This document shows positions 42,945 through 51,233 of a stretch of 64,000 bases of DNA, one piece after another. Location: assembly GCA_008363215.1 (NCBI GenBank), contig RHKP01000020.1:1-64000 (forward strand). Reading direction: 5' to 3'. How positions within the stretch are numbered: position 1 is the first letter of the stretch; every line of letters starts with the position of its first letter. The notes under the pieces are model-generated. The model saw only the letters and a list, made by a program, of their open reading frames with translations. It was not told where the DNA came from and did not search any database. This DNA comes from Cyanobacteria bacterium CYA (GTDB taxonomy: Bacteria > Planctomycetota > Phycisphaerae > Phycisphaerales > UBA1924). The position numbers and the translations under genes were made by a program.

Positions 42945-43256
42945 CTACGCGCCGCCTCCTTCGCCCAGCACCTTGGGCACGCGGACGAAGCGGTCATAGG
43001 CCTGCGGCGCCATGTCGAGCAGCGTCTGCCGATCGAGTGGAGGCCCGGGTTGATCGATGCCGAGCACGTTGGTTTCGTCGCTTACGTGCGGCATTTCGAG
43101 GACATTGTCGAGATTCAGTGTGTCAAGGCGGGCCACGTAGCCGAGCACGGCTTGCAGGCGCGAGGCCAGATCGTCCAGTTCGTGGTCGGGCGCATCGAGC
43201 CGGCAGAGCCGCGCCAGTCGTCGCACCTGTTCGCGCTCCAGAGCCGTGTGTTCCAT
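42945..43256 (-). CDS. gatC: aspartyl/glutamyl-tRNA amidotransferase subunit C
   Basis: 103 residues, typical for GatC, which wraps around GatA and stabilises the GatCAB complex. It starts EREQVRRLARLCRLD and contains LDTLNLDNVLEMPHVSDE, the conserved centre that contacts GatA. ATG 43256 is chosen because the frame upstream is ispD sequence in another register. It starts 26 bases after ispD ends. Confidence 0.92.
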   Translation of the reverse strand: MEHTALEREQVRRLARLCRLDAPDHELDDLASRLQAVLGYVARLDTLNLDNVLEMPHVSDETNVLGIDQPGPPLDRQTLLDMAPQAYDRFVRVPKVLGEGGGA

Positions 43257-43281
43257 GAGGGTGAGTGTAGTGGGCGGGCGC

Positions 43282-44082
43282 TTAGAATCGCTTGTGGGTG
43301 GGGCGTGAATCCGGGGGGCGCAGCCCGAGGATGGCGCGAACGAGGCGCACATCGGCGGGGCGGGTGATCTTGATGTTGCGCCGGTCGCCATCAACGACCA
43401 CCACCCGTTCGCCGAGGCGTTCAACCAGCGCCGCGTCGTCGGTGCTGTCAAGGTCCGGCTGGGTGTAGGCCCGTCGAAGCAGGTCGAGCGCGAAGACCTG
43501 CGGCGTCTGGACGAGCACCAGGTCGGCGCGGGGGAGGGTCTGCTCGACCGGGCGCAGCGCCGGTCCCGTGCTGGTCGCGCCGAGAATGGCGGCAATCGGG
43601 TCGTGCTGTCCGGAGGTGTCAATCGACCCGCCCACGCGCTTGAGAGTCTCGTCGACGGGGACGGCCGGGATGACCGCCGGGTGGTGGGCGGCCGCGTCGA
43701 AAACCCGGTCGATCAGTTCCGGTGGAGTGGCGGGACGGGCGGCGTCGTGAACAGCCACGTGGGTGTGATCGGTGCCGACGAGCGCGAGCGCCGCCTGGAC
43801 GGTCTGGTAGCGATGGGTCTTACCCCCCCGACAGAGGGTGATGCCGAAGAGTGAGAGTTTGTCCCCATGCCGGAGTTGGAACTCTTGGAAGCGGGCGTCA
43901 TCGTGAGGCCCGGCAACGATGATGGTGCCGACGTCATCGCGTGTATTGAAAAGTTCAACAGTGCGTTGGAGGACTGGCTTACCGCCAAGATCCTCATCGA
44001 GTTTCGACCGGGGTGCTTCCCGGGCGTCGGGGTTGAAGCGGGAGGAGGAGCCGGCGGCGGGGATGATGACGGCGACGCGCAT
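43282..44082 (-). CDS. ispD: 2-C-methyl-D-erythritol 4-phosphate cytidylyltransferase
   Basis: 266 residues from ATG 44082; the frame is open 28 codons further but the enzyme begins MRVAVIIPAAGSSSRF. The nucleotide-binding PAAGSSSRF and the KLDEDLGGKPVLQRTVELF block form the CTP site. VAVHDAARPATPPELI and VPVDETLKRV are family landmarks, and the terminal DRRNIKITRPADV closes the domain. It makes CDP-methylerythritol in the MEP pathway, ahead of ispE, which lies at 106. First gene of the gat operon by spacing. Confidence 0.93.
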   Translation of the reverse strand: MRVAVIIPAAGSSSRFNPDAREAPRSKLDEDLGGKPVLQRTVELFNTRDDVGTIIVAGPHDDARFQEFQLRHGDKLSLFGITLCRGGKTHRYQTVQAALALVGTDHTHVAVHDAARPATPPELIDRVFDAAAHHPAVIPAVPVDETLKRVGGSIDTSGQHDPIAAILGATSTGPALRPVEQTLPRADLVLVQTPQVFALDLLRRAYTQPDLDSTDDAALVERLGERVVVVDGDRRNIKITRPADVRLVRAILGLRPPDSRPTHKRF

Positions 44083-44126
44083 GCGGGTGATCCTAACCAC
44101 CTGTGGCACGGGAGAATGCCGACAGT

Positions 44127-44143
44127 GGGGGGGGGGGTATAAT
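44127..44143 (+). promoter_or_regulatory. G11 tract joined to a perfect TATAAT (-10)
   Basis: Eleven Gs (44127-44137) end directly at TATAAT (44138-44143). A possible -35 (GCCGACA) lies just before the Gs, so the tract would fill the spacer. Spacing is short (about 13), so the -35 is weak. The next start codon on this strand is 44312. Confidence 0.55.
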
Positions 44144-44197
44144 GGGTCGTCCGAATTTGCTTGCAAGCCGATTCCGGTAGCGCAGGCGGCTAGAATG

Positions 44198-44226
44198 AAA
44201 ACCCCATGCCGTTCTCTGGGGGTTTT
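44198..44226 (+). promoter_or_regulatory. hairpin in the 5' leader, attenuator-like
   Basis: AAAACCCC (44198-44205) pairs with GGGGTTTT (44219-44226), loop 13 bases, and the 3' arm ends in TTTT. It lies between the TATAAT candidate and the DUF11 lipoprotein start, so it may be a leader attenuator. Transcription is not proven. Confidence 0.4.
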
Positions 44227-44311
44227 GCGTATTGGATCTGTCTGTCGATCCCTTTCCCAAGAGCGACCCGGGCTTCGGGTGCGCTGGCCAAAGCACTATG
44301 GAGTACAAGTG

Positions 44312-45934
44312 ATGAGAGCGAAGTGGAGTATTTTCGGTGCGGCGTTGATGGCTGCATCCTTGCTGGTGGGGTGCCAATCTCAGGATGGCCGGGCAACCAG
44401 CAACGACGTAGATCGCGTCGCGGTCGACGTGGAGGGGCGTCAACCCGATCCGTGGTGGGATCCGACCCGTCCCGACCGTCGCGCCCGCGCGATCCGCGAG
44501 CCGGCTCCGGCCGAGCCCGCTCCGATCGTGAGCGACGGTCGCGGCAGCGTTTCGGCGGCCTACCCGACCGGCGATCCGCGTACCAGCGCCATTCTCGTCG
44601 AGAAGTTCTTCCCGCTGACGGTCAACGCGGGCGCTCCATTCGACTACGAGATTCGGGTGACCAACCTGACGAGTCTGGACCTGGACAACGTGCAGGTATG
44701 GGACAACGTGCCCAATAACTTCCGACTCGAGTCTTCAGACCCCAACGCCGACAGCACGTCGGGCAACAACCTGATGTGGATGCTTGGAAGCATGGGCCCG
44801 CGCGAGATCAAGACGATTCACGTCCGCGGCTCGGCTCCGGCCGAGGGCACGATTACGGCCTGCGCCAAGGTGGCGTATGACACGAGTTTGTGCAACGAGA
44901 TCACGGTGGTGCAGCCGGCGCTGTCCTTGGCGGTCGAGATGACGCCGGAGGTCACGATCTGCCAGCCGATCACGATCAAGTACACGGTGTGCAACAAGGG
45001 CTCGGGTCCGGCGACCAACGTGGTTGTCAACAAGACGCTGCCCGACGGGCTGACGGTCAACGGGTCGCGCGAAGTGCGCTTCACGGTCGATCGCCTGGCT
45101 GCGGGCGAGTGCCGTGACTTTGCGGTGCAGGCTCAGGCCGGCAAGACCGGGACCTTCTCGGTGGACGGCACGGCGACGGCCGAGCCGGGTCTGTCGAGTC
45201 AGGCCGCAGCCGTCGAGACGGTGGTGCGTCAGCCGGCGCTGACGATCGCGCTGGAATGCCCGGGCCGCATCCTGGCCGGCCAGAGCGTGCCGGAAGTGCC
45301 GATCACGCTGACGGTGGAGAACACGGGCGACACGGTTTCGGCCAACACGGTGATCGAGGCTCCGGTTCCGGCGGGGGCCAGTTTCATCCGCGCCAGCGAC
45401 AACGGCGTCAACGCGGGCGGAACGGTCCGCTGGGAGATCGGTTCGCTGGCCGTCGGCGCCAAGCGCACGGTGAGTTTCTCCGTGCAGCCGGGCGAACGCG
45501 GCACGGTGAACGCGACCGGTCGCGTGGTGGGCGAGTGCGCCAACGCGGCGACGGCCCAGTGCAGCACGGAAGTGCTGGGTATCCCGGCGGTGCTGCTGGA
45601 AGTGATCGACGTGGAAGACCCGGTGCGCGTGGGCACCACGGTGGTGTACCGCATCACGGTGACCAACCAGGGCAGCGCGCGTGACACGAATATCCGCGTG
45701 GCCGCGACGCTGGAAGACGAGGCCGAGTACGTGTCGGCCAGCGGGCAGCACACGACCAGCGGCAACACCATCACCTTCGCGTCGGTTCCTGTGCTGAACG
45801 CCAAGGAGCAGGTGACGTTCGAGGTGGTGGTGCGGGCGGTCAAGGCCGGCGACGTCCGCTTCGCGGTGCAGTTGAACACCGACGAACTGGGCCGTCCGGT
45901 GCAGGAGACCGAGGCGACGAACTTCTACGAGTAA
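44312..45934 (+). CDS. DUF11-repeat surface lipoprotein
   Basis: 540 residues. The signal WSIFGAALMAASLLVGC gives Cys21 as the lipid anchor. After a Pro/Arg/Asp-rich linker come four DUF11-type Ig-like repeats (about residues 95-200, 210-300, 308-430, 435-540), with recurring phrases such as YEIRVTNLTSLDLDNVQVWD, TVCNKGSGPATNVVVNKTLPDG, VENTGDTVSANTVIEAPVP and TVTNQGSARDTNIRV. Such repeats form rods on cell surfaces. ATG 44312 has GGAG upstream. A strong terminator follows at 45961, so it is monocistronic and probably highly transcribed. Confidence 0.85.
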   Translation: MRAKWSIFGAALMAASLLVGCQSQDGRATSNDVDRVAVDVEGRQPDPWWDPTRPDRRARAIREPAPAEPAPIVSDGRGSVSAAYPTGDPRTSAILVEKFFPLTVNAGAPFDYEIRVTNLTSLDLDNVQVWDNVPNNFRLESSDPNADSTSGNNLMWMLGSMGPREIKTIHVRGSAPAEGTITACAKVAYDTSLCNEITVVQPALSLAVEMTPEVTICQPITIKYTVCNKGSGPATNVVVNKTLPDGLTVNGSREVRFTVDRLAAGECRDFAVQAQAGKTGTFSVDGTATAEPGLSSQAAAVETVVRQPALTIALECPGRILAGQSVPEVPITLTVENTGDTVSANTVIEAPVPAGASFIRASDNGVNAGGTVRWEIGSLAVGAKRTVSFSVQPGERGTVNATGRVVGECANAATAQCSTEVLGIPAVLLEVIDVEDPVRVGTTVVYRITVTNQGSARDTNIRVAATLEDEAEYVSASGQHTTSGNTITFASVPVLNAKEQVTFEVVVRAVKAGDVRFAVQLNTDELGRPVQETEATNFYE

Positions 45935-46607
45935 GTCGCAACGGGTCAGTTGATGCTTCGAGGCCCGTCCCCATGTGGGGGCGGGCCTTTTTTCTTGTGC
46001 GGTCGCTTCTCGGGCTCGTGCCGTGTGTGTACCGATCCCGATTCAAGCGTGGGCGCGCGCCGGAAGCCAATCTCGTGCGCGTCTTCGCCCGAGCCCGAAT
46101 GTTGCACCGACCCGGAGAGGAACCCGAGAACGGGCTCGCCTCCGGCGTCCGGGCGTCGCTTAAGAATCCACCGGAACGGGTATCTCAGAGAATCCTGTGC
46201 TGAGCATCCTCGGAAAACAGGCGCGTCGTTCCATCGGTCCACCTGTCTGCCAGGGTCGGGTACGCGCGGGCGTACAACGGGGACTAATTTCTCGTCGGCG
46301 TCGGTCAAGTCCAACTCTGGAGCGGGAATCCGCAACCCATGGCCACGCCATGTGTAGAAACCCCGAGCAGCCTGTGAAGCGTTCCAGAGAACGCACTTGA
46401 CAGTCGGGGGAGTAGCATAGATCTGTTTGAGTGACGACTGGTGGCTGGCGGCGGCATCGGCACCGGGGTGAGCACGAGCCGTTGGACTCTGACCTGCCCA
46501 CCTGACCCTCCATCGCTCGGTGAATGGGCTTTCAGCGACCGTTCGGCGATCCGCACACCCGGGCAGGCGTAGTATGTGACGCGCGGAATGAGCGCCGTTG
46601 ACAAGTT
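45935..46607. other. 673-base gap before ssrA, no gene seen
   Basis: Apart from the terminator at 45961 I see no gene. Several overlapping open frames cross the region on both strands without a conserved sequence or start signal. Near 46003-46019 the string CGCTTCTCGGGCTCGT resembles a degenerate GGCGCTTCGGGCTCGT element. Confidence 0.5.
45961..45992 (+). terminator. rho-independent terminator after the DUF11 lipoprotein gene
   Basis: The stem AGGCCCGTCCCC / GGGGGCGGGCCT with loop ATGT is followed by TTTTTT. Mirror-complementarity is nearly perfect, and it stands 26 bases after the stop codon. Confidence 0.85.
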
Positions 46608-46957
46608 GGGGCCGACTGGTTTCGACCGGGCAGGGAAGGCTTGGTGTGGCGTGTCGAGGGGCGTGCTGGCCTCGTAAAAAGCACGCGACTGCAATGACTG
46701 CCGAACCGCAGTACGCTTTGGCGGCCTAACAGCGCCGTCGGTCCGCCGCCTGACGCCCGATGGGGCGGCGGATCAAGACATCGGGCTGGTACAACCGCGG
46801 CGCCTCCGGGCGGGTGTGCGAGGAGGTTCACCGGGAGCTGGGCGACAGCGCAGGCCGTCGGTGGCCGGCGTCAAGCCGAGATTCAAAACGCCGACTACGC
46901 ACGTAGAAGCACCCTGCTGACTGCTCTGGGACGGGGGTTCGATTCCCCCCGGCTCCA
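46608..46957 (+). ncRNA. ssrA: tmRNA
   Basis: 350 nt. The tRNA-like ends pair as GGGGCCG (46608-46614) with CGGCTCC (46950-46956), discriminator A at 46957, and CCA is not encoded. The 5' part has CGACTGGTTTCGACCGG, the usual D-arm-like start. The T arm is GGGGGTTCGATTCCCCC. The tag reads GCA ATG ACT GCC GAA CCG CAG TAC GCT TTG GCG GCC TAA at 46691-46729, giving AMTAEPQYALAA, with the protease-recognised YALAA end. It rescues stalled ribosomes with SmpB. Confidence 0.93.
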
Positions 46958-47290
46958 TTCTTCCGAAACACCGGGACTTGCGGAAACTAGCCGCAAGTCC
47001 CGGAAATCTGCGGAGTTCCGCGCTTCAGCGCGATCCGCGTCTTTCCCCTGTTTCTTCTCGTTTCCGGCCCCATCCGACGCCTTCCGCTGCGCCTGGCGCT
47101 GCGCGCAGGTCGCGGGCGTCTTGGCGGCCCGTTCGAAGAGTTCGTCGGGCACGGCGTTGGCGTAGTGCTTGCCGCTGATGGTGATGCTGTGCCCGATCCA
47201 CCGGCTCACGGCGAACTGCGGGAAGGTCATCGCCCATTCCTTCTCACCGGGCGATCGCGGCGTCGTGGCAACACAAGCGCAATGCCACCG
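46958..47290 (-). pseudogene. tyrosine recombinase (phage-type integrase), C-terminal relic
   Basis: The minus strand reads EKEWAMTFPQFAVSRWIGHS, then ITISGKHYANAVPDELFERA, matching the C-terminus of tyrosine recombinases around the catalytic Tyr (in KHY). The expected upstream block HDxRRSC, which carries the catalytic His/Arg, survives only as CHD in a different frame near 47260. The rest of the enzyme is missing. Past the real C-terminus the frame runs into the tmRNA. This is a decayed integrase pointing to an old insertion at the ssrA 3' end, a classic attachment site. Confidence 0.65.
46971..47003. terminator. 13-bp perfect hairpin after ssrA
   Basis: CCGGGACTTGCGG (46971-46983), loop of seven, CCGCAAGTCCCGG (46991-47003). 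It begins 13 bases after tmRNA and could end its transcription, although no T-run follows. It also lies at the integrase relic, so an att-type role is possible. Confidence 0.5.
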
Positions 47291-47404
47291 GCCGCCGGAC
47301 CTCGGTGCTCACCCGACGTTCATGACACCTTGCACGAGGGGCGGGGCAGGTGAACGGCCCACTGGCCCGGCGCATCTGCGAAGTTTCCGGGATGGGCACG
47401 GCCC

Positions 47405-49258
47405 TCACGGTAACGCCAACTCTTCGAGTGCCGCCTCAATGCTCGCCTCGTCGGCGCCGCTCGAACGAATATCCAGCCGTACCTTGGACAAACGCTCCTC
47501 AATGCGCTCGATGGCGGATCGTGATCTGCTCTCGGGTGTGCCCGCCAACCCCGCCAACTCGTCCTGCAGATCGTGCAGCGAGGCCGGGGCCGATGCTCCC
47601 AGGCACCAGCCGGCCCTGACGAGCGCTTGAAGCCTGGGCTGAAGTGCGAACCGCCATCGATTGGGCGGCGCGGCGATGGACAAGTCGGGTTCCGGTTTGC
47701 GCCGGTCATCGACGTAGGGTGTGAGGCGATGGCGCCCGTCCCGCGAGAGCACGGCCACCGGAGACGAGAGCACCCGTTGACGCTGCGCCTGGTCAAGCGG
47801 GAGCGTGACCACAACGGACTGAATGTTCCCGGGTTTCCCGCCGCGCACTGTGATCTCCAGTCCTTCGGCTGCGATCCGCACGGTCAGGCCGACTTCCATC
47901 GTCTGCGCCGTCGCAGCACGGAATTCCTCTCCGAGTTCCGTCGCACTCTTGCCTGCCCCCAGGTCTGTTCCGTCGACGACGATCGACCTGCGCTGCTCGA
48001 TGAGAATCCTGACCATGGACCGGCCTTCCACGCCGAGGCCGAGGCCCGCCGCTCCGGTATCGGGCGTGTCCTGAAACCCGATCAGGCATCCGATGGTGGG
48101 CTCGGGCACTCCGCGCTCGACCGCCCCGACAAGCGGGGACTGCGGGTGGAGCGGGTAGTCCATGACGAAGGGGTCGTATACCGGCGTCTGGCCGGGTGGA
48201 AAGTTCAGGTTGGTCTGCGAGAAGGGGCCCGACTGGGGCCAGCCGTAGGAAAACAGCGTATCCCCATCCTGCTCCCAGCCCCAATCGACATAGTGGAACG
48301 ACGAGCGACGGGTCCGGACCCACGCGTCGAAGTCTGCGTCGAGTTTCGCCGTGCCGAACAACTGCTCCATCAGCCGCGCCGAAGGCTCCCGCCAGGGCTG
48401 CCCGGGTCCGAGTTTCGAGATCTCGTCGCGCCAGACCCTGAAGCGGGCAAGCCGATCCGGAGTGCTGGAAAAGAAGGTGTAGATGAGGAAACTGCGGGCG
48501 CGTGACGAGGGGTCCGCGCCCAGGAGGTCCGAGAGTTTGAACGGGGTGCGTGTGAAATCCTCGAGCCCGTCGTCGTACCAATTGGTGATCGTGGGCTTGT
48601 CCGTGACGCCCATCGTCAGGCGCTGCGCTGACTCTTCCCACACGTGATGGGCCAGCCCGTCGGCGATCCCCTCGAAGTACCACGCGGGCGTGTTTCCGAC
48701 GGTGCCGTTCAGGCACATCTGGAAAAGATGGACACACTCGTGGAGCATGATGTACCGCTGGTGGTATTGGAGTGAGCCGCTGGGGTAGTTGAAGGCCGCC
48801 CGGATACCTTCGAATGTGATCCCGCCGCCGTGGAAGCTCCAGTCGATTCCGTCGCCGAGCAGCACCCTGCGGAGCGAGTCGGTGCTGGCGCCGTAAACGA
48901 CCGCCATGCGGGTGGTCTGGTCGTTCGGGATCTCCTGCCCGAATGCTTCGACGTAGTGCGGGTACGCCAACTCCAGGAGTGTGAGCAGGTGGCGGGCACG
49001 CGCGGCGTCATAGTCAGTTTGCAGCGCATAGTGCCGACTGACATACCACGTAAACCCCGGCGAGTTCTTCAACTGATCCCCCGAGAAGGTCGCAGGGATC
49101 TCCTGCCCCACGTCCTGAATCGTGATCGACACGAGCGTTGACGTGCGCCCCGAGACAACCAGTTCGACTGGTGTCGCGGCAGGCGGCGGAACTTCGCCGC
49201 CGATCGCCGAGGACACCCACAAGAACATGGTCAGCGCGGACAGGAAAGACTTACACAT
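47405..49258 (-). CDS. secreted zinc-peptidase-like protein (HECVH)
   Basis: 617 residues from ATG 49258, with AGGAG upstream and a signal peptide (LSALTMFLWVSSAIGGE). The middle has HECVHLFQMC followed about 22 residues later by AWYFEGIADGLA. HExxH with a downstream Glu is the gluzincin zinc site (peptidase MA-like), which predicts an active exported metallopeptidase. The flanking domain after about residue 330 contains MVRILIEQRRSIVVDG and reads as beta-rich. No family name is certain. It stands alone, 16 bases before the IS3-like relic region. Confidence 0.7.
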   Translation of the reverse strand: MCKSFLSALTMFLWVSSAIGGEVPPPAATPVELVVSGRTSTLVSITIQDVGQEIPATFSGDQLKNSPGFTWYVSRHYALQTDYDAARARHLLTLLELAYPHYVEAFGQEIPNDQTTRMAVVYGASTDSLRRVLLGDGIDWSFHGGGITFEGIRAAFNYPSGSLQYHQRYIMLHECVHLFQMCLNGTVGNTPAWYFEGIADGLAHHVWEESAQRLTMGVTDKPTITNWYDDGLEDFTRTPFKLSDLLGADPSSRARSFLIYTFFSSTPDRLARFRVWRDEISKLGPGQPWREPSARLMEQLFGTAKLDADFDAWVRTRRSSFHYVDWGWEQDGDTLFSYGWPQSGPFSQTNLNFPPGQTPVYDPFVMDYPLHPQSPLVGAVERGVPEPTIGCLIGFQDTPDTGAAGLGLGVEGRSMVRILIEQRRSIVVDGTDLGAGKSATELGEEFRAATAQTMEVGLTVRIAAEGLEITVRGGKPGNIQSVVVTLPLDQAQRQRVLSSPVAVLSRDGRHRLTPYVDDRRKPEPDLSIAAPPNRWRFALQPRLQALVRAGWCLGASAPASLHDLQDELAGLAGTPESRSRSAIERIEERLSKVRLDIRSSGADEASIEAALEELALP

Positions 49259-49950
49259 GCGAATCGGCTCCTGGAGTTCGTGACTGCCGACCCGCGCGGG
49301 ATGGCATCCATTTCCCTCGAAAGCAAGGCAAGGACGATGCTCGAGGCGTGTCTGGCGGCAGCGACTTCGAGGTAATAGGCTCCGCACATCCTCATCCATG
49401 TGCCGAAGGAGTCCCGATGGATCCAAGTGCGAACCCGGAGCCCCCTGCGGCAGCGGGCCAAGTGTACACTGGAGCAGATCGTCGCAACGCTCCGGGAGGT
49501 GGTGGCAATGTTGGTGTCGGAACGACCGAGCGCCCCGGTCGTGCAGGTGCTGGCGGTGGGAAAGCCGACGATCCAGCGGTGTCCAGGACCGGGGCGATGA
49601 ACGCCAAGTTCGAGTGGTGCGGCTGCCGCGTGCTGGGGCAACCCACAACAGCCGCTTCATCGTCGGCGTATCGCTTCGCTGTGTCGCTCGCGTTGCCGAC
49701 CGCCGGACCCCGGTCGGGGCTGCGCCCCTCCCTCCGACCCGGCCGGCGCCAGCCCCTATGCTCACCCGACCCTCATAGCGCCTGGTACAGAAATCGGGGG
49801 CAGGTCAGACCCGTTCTCATTCCGCGTCATCCCAACGCCGGGTTGCCTCGGACGCTTGGTGGTCCCATCACTCATAGCCCGGCGCCGGCACGGACCACCG
49901 GCCTCGCTGGTTCGCGCCACGCCATTGCGCGACTTCCAACTCACGCCTCT
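49259..49950. other. 692-base gap with an IS3-like relic
   Basis: This region carries a transposase fragment (see next entry) and GC-rich hairpins such as GGACCCCGGTCGGGG near 49716. No intact gene is visible. Several overlapping open frames on both strands have no conserved sequence. Confidence 0.5.
49435..49660 (+). pseudogene. IS3-family transposase orfA relic
   Basis: The plus strand reads AKCTLEQIVATLREVVAMLV and then VVQVLAVGKPTIQR, resembling the KxTxEQIVxxLREAE ... LGVSxxTxYRW helix-turn-helix of IS3 orfA proteins. The expected tail (W-R-x-x-Y-G-G-M) is broken at GTCCAGGACCGGGG. Similarity is partial and by eye. No terminal inverted repeats are seen. Confidence 0.35.
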
Positions 49951-50169
49951 CTACATCTTCTCCACTTCGCACGTTCCCACGCCAACGATCGCGTACGCCG
50001 GGCAGAAGCCCACAGCCCCGGTGATCAAACTCACCAGCCCCACCACGCCCAGCGCGATCCCGGCGATCTGCCCCTGGAACATCCCGGCCCCGAAGATCGC
50101 CACCACCAGGAACGCAATCCCCGCAAACACGCGGATCGCCCGGTCCGCGCTGCCCTCGTTCGGCTTCAT
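49951..50169 (-). CDS. DUF2892 (YgaP-like) small membrane protein
   Basis: 72 residues from ATG 50169, with GGAGTCGGAGTCG upstream. Two helices (AIRVFAGIAFLVVAIFGAGMF and IAGIALGVVGLVSLITGAVG) are followed by CPAYAIVGVGTC, the Cys-containing signature of DUF2892 (P-A-Y with two Cys). The function is unknown; members often accompany rhodanese or sulfur genes, which are not seen here. The gene follows phhA by 38 bases in the same direction. Confidence 0.75.
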   Translation of the reverse strand: MKPNEGSADRAIRVFAGIAFLVVAIFGAGMFQGQIAGIALGVVGLVSLITGAVGFCPAYAIVGVGTCEVEKM

Positions 50170-50207
50170 CGACTCCGACTCCTTTCCAGGCGGCAAACGG
50201 CCGCGGT

Positions 50208-51113
50208 TCAACGCACCGAGACATCGGCTTCGTCCAACACCCGCTCAGCATACGAGTTCATCGCGTCCCGCAACTGCTCGAACGACTCCAGCACGTACAG
50301 GATCGGCTGAAACTTGTCGATCTCGAACGTCGTGTTGATGACCCGGTCCAACTCAAAGGCCCGGCGCTCCACCCGGCCCTCACCCACACCCTCGGGCGCG
50401 TGCAGGGCGTGGTGGCTCTCGCCGTGGCTCGATATCAGCCCCGACCCGTAGATCTTCGTCCGCCCGTCCTCGTGGATCAGCCCGAACTCGACCGTGAACC
50501 AGAACAGGCGCGCCAGCGGCTCGGTGTGCTTCGGCGCAGCGTGCAGGGCCGCCTTGCCGTAGGTCTGGAGAAACTCGGCGAACACCGCGTCGGCGTGCAG
50601 CGGCACATGCCCGAACACGTCGTGGATGATGTCCGGCTCGGGCAGGTAGTCCATCTTCTCCCGAGGCCGCACCACGATCGTCGTCGGAAACTCCCGCCGG
50701 CTCAGGCACGCAAAGAACGCCTTGGCCGGCAGATAACCCGGTACCCCGCGGCTCTGCCAGCCCGTCAGCGGCCGCAGATACTCGTTGATCCCCTTGACTG
50801 TCCGCTTCGGGTCAAAGGGATCCTTGGCCGTGCCGAACAGCAACGGCACCCGGTCGGGCACAAGGTTGATCGCCCGCAGGCCGGCCAGGAAGGTGTTCGA
50901 CGCCTGCTCTTCGAGCACGCTCCAGCGCTTCTCGTACATCTCGCGCCAGACTTCGTGGTTCTCTTCTGAGTACTTCTCGTAGATCTGACGCACATAGAAC
51001 TGCGTGGGGTCGATCTGCTCGGCCGTCTGCCCCTCGGCCGCGTCGGCAGCCGCCTGGGCCCGGACGAACTCCTCCCCGTCGATGATGTTGTTGTACCGGA
51101 TGTCGCTGCGCAT
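50208..51113 (-). CDS. phhA: phenylalanine 4-monooxygenase
   Basis: 301 residues from ATG 51113; a 35-codon extension upstream lacks conservation. Pterin- and iron-dependent aromatic amino acid hydroxylase that turns Phe into Tyr. Iron ligands: two His in EPDIIHDVFGHVPLH and Glu in FWFTVEFGLIHE. Substrate region: LPAKAFFACLSRREFPTT. It starts further out than typical single-domain forms and lacks an N-terminal regulatory ACT domain. No pterin recycling gene is adjacent. Confidence 0.93.
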   Translation of the reverse strand: MRSDIRYNNIIDGEEFVRAQAAADAAEGQTAEQIDPTQFYVRQIYEKYSEENHEVWREMYEKRWSVLEEQASNTFLAGLRAINLVPDRVPLLFGTAKDPFDPKRTVKGINEYLRPLTGWQSRGVPGYLPAKAFFACLSRREFPTTIVVRPREKMDYLPEPDIIHDVFGHVPLHADAVFAEFLQTYGKAALHAAPKHTEPLARLFWFTVEFGLIHEDGRTKIYGSGLISSHGESHHALHAPEGVGEGRVERRAFELDRVINTTFEIDKFQPILYVLESFEQLRDAMNSYAERVLDEADVSVR

Positions 51114-51233
51114 GTCGGACTCCTCGCTCAGACGGAAAACCGGCCAACACAGCATAGCTCGCCTGGTACTTTCACCTGTAATGTTCGCTGAGTGTCCGGA
51201 ATTGGGGGAGAGCTCCATGATCCTCGACCAGAT

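Noticed and set aside
45946-46335. 129-codon minus-strand frame in the gap before ssrA
   Set aside because: It runs through the terminator of the DUF11 gene, has no start signal and lacks similarity to anything I know.
46773-46958. Short minus-strand frame reading MEPGGIEPPSQSSQQ
   Set aside because: It is the antisense of the tmRNA 3' part; the sequence GGIEPP/GESNPRP is a familiar artefact of reading tRNA-like genes backwards.
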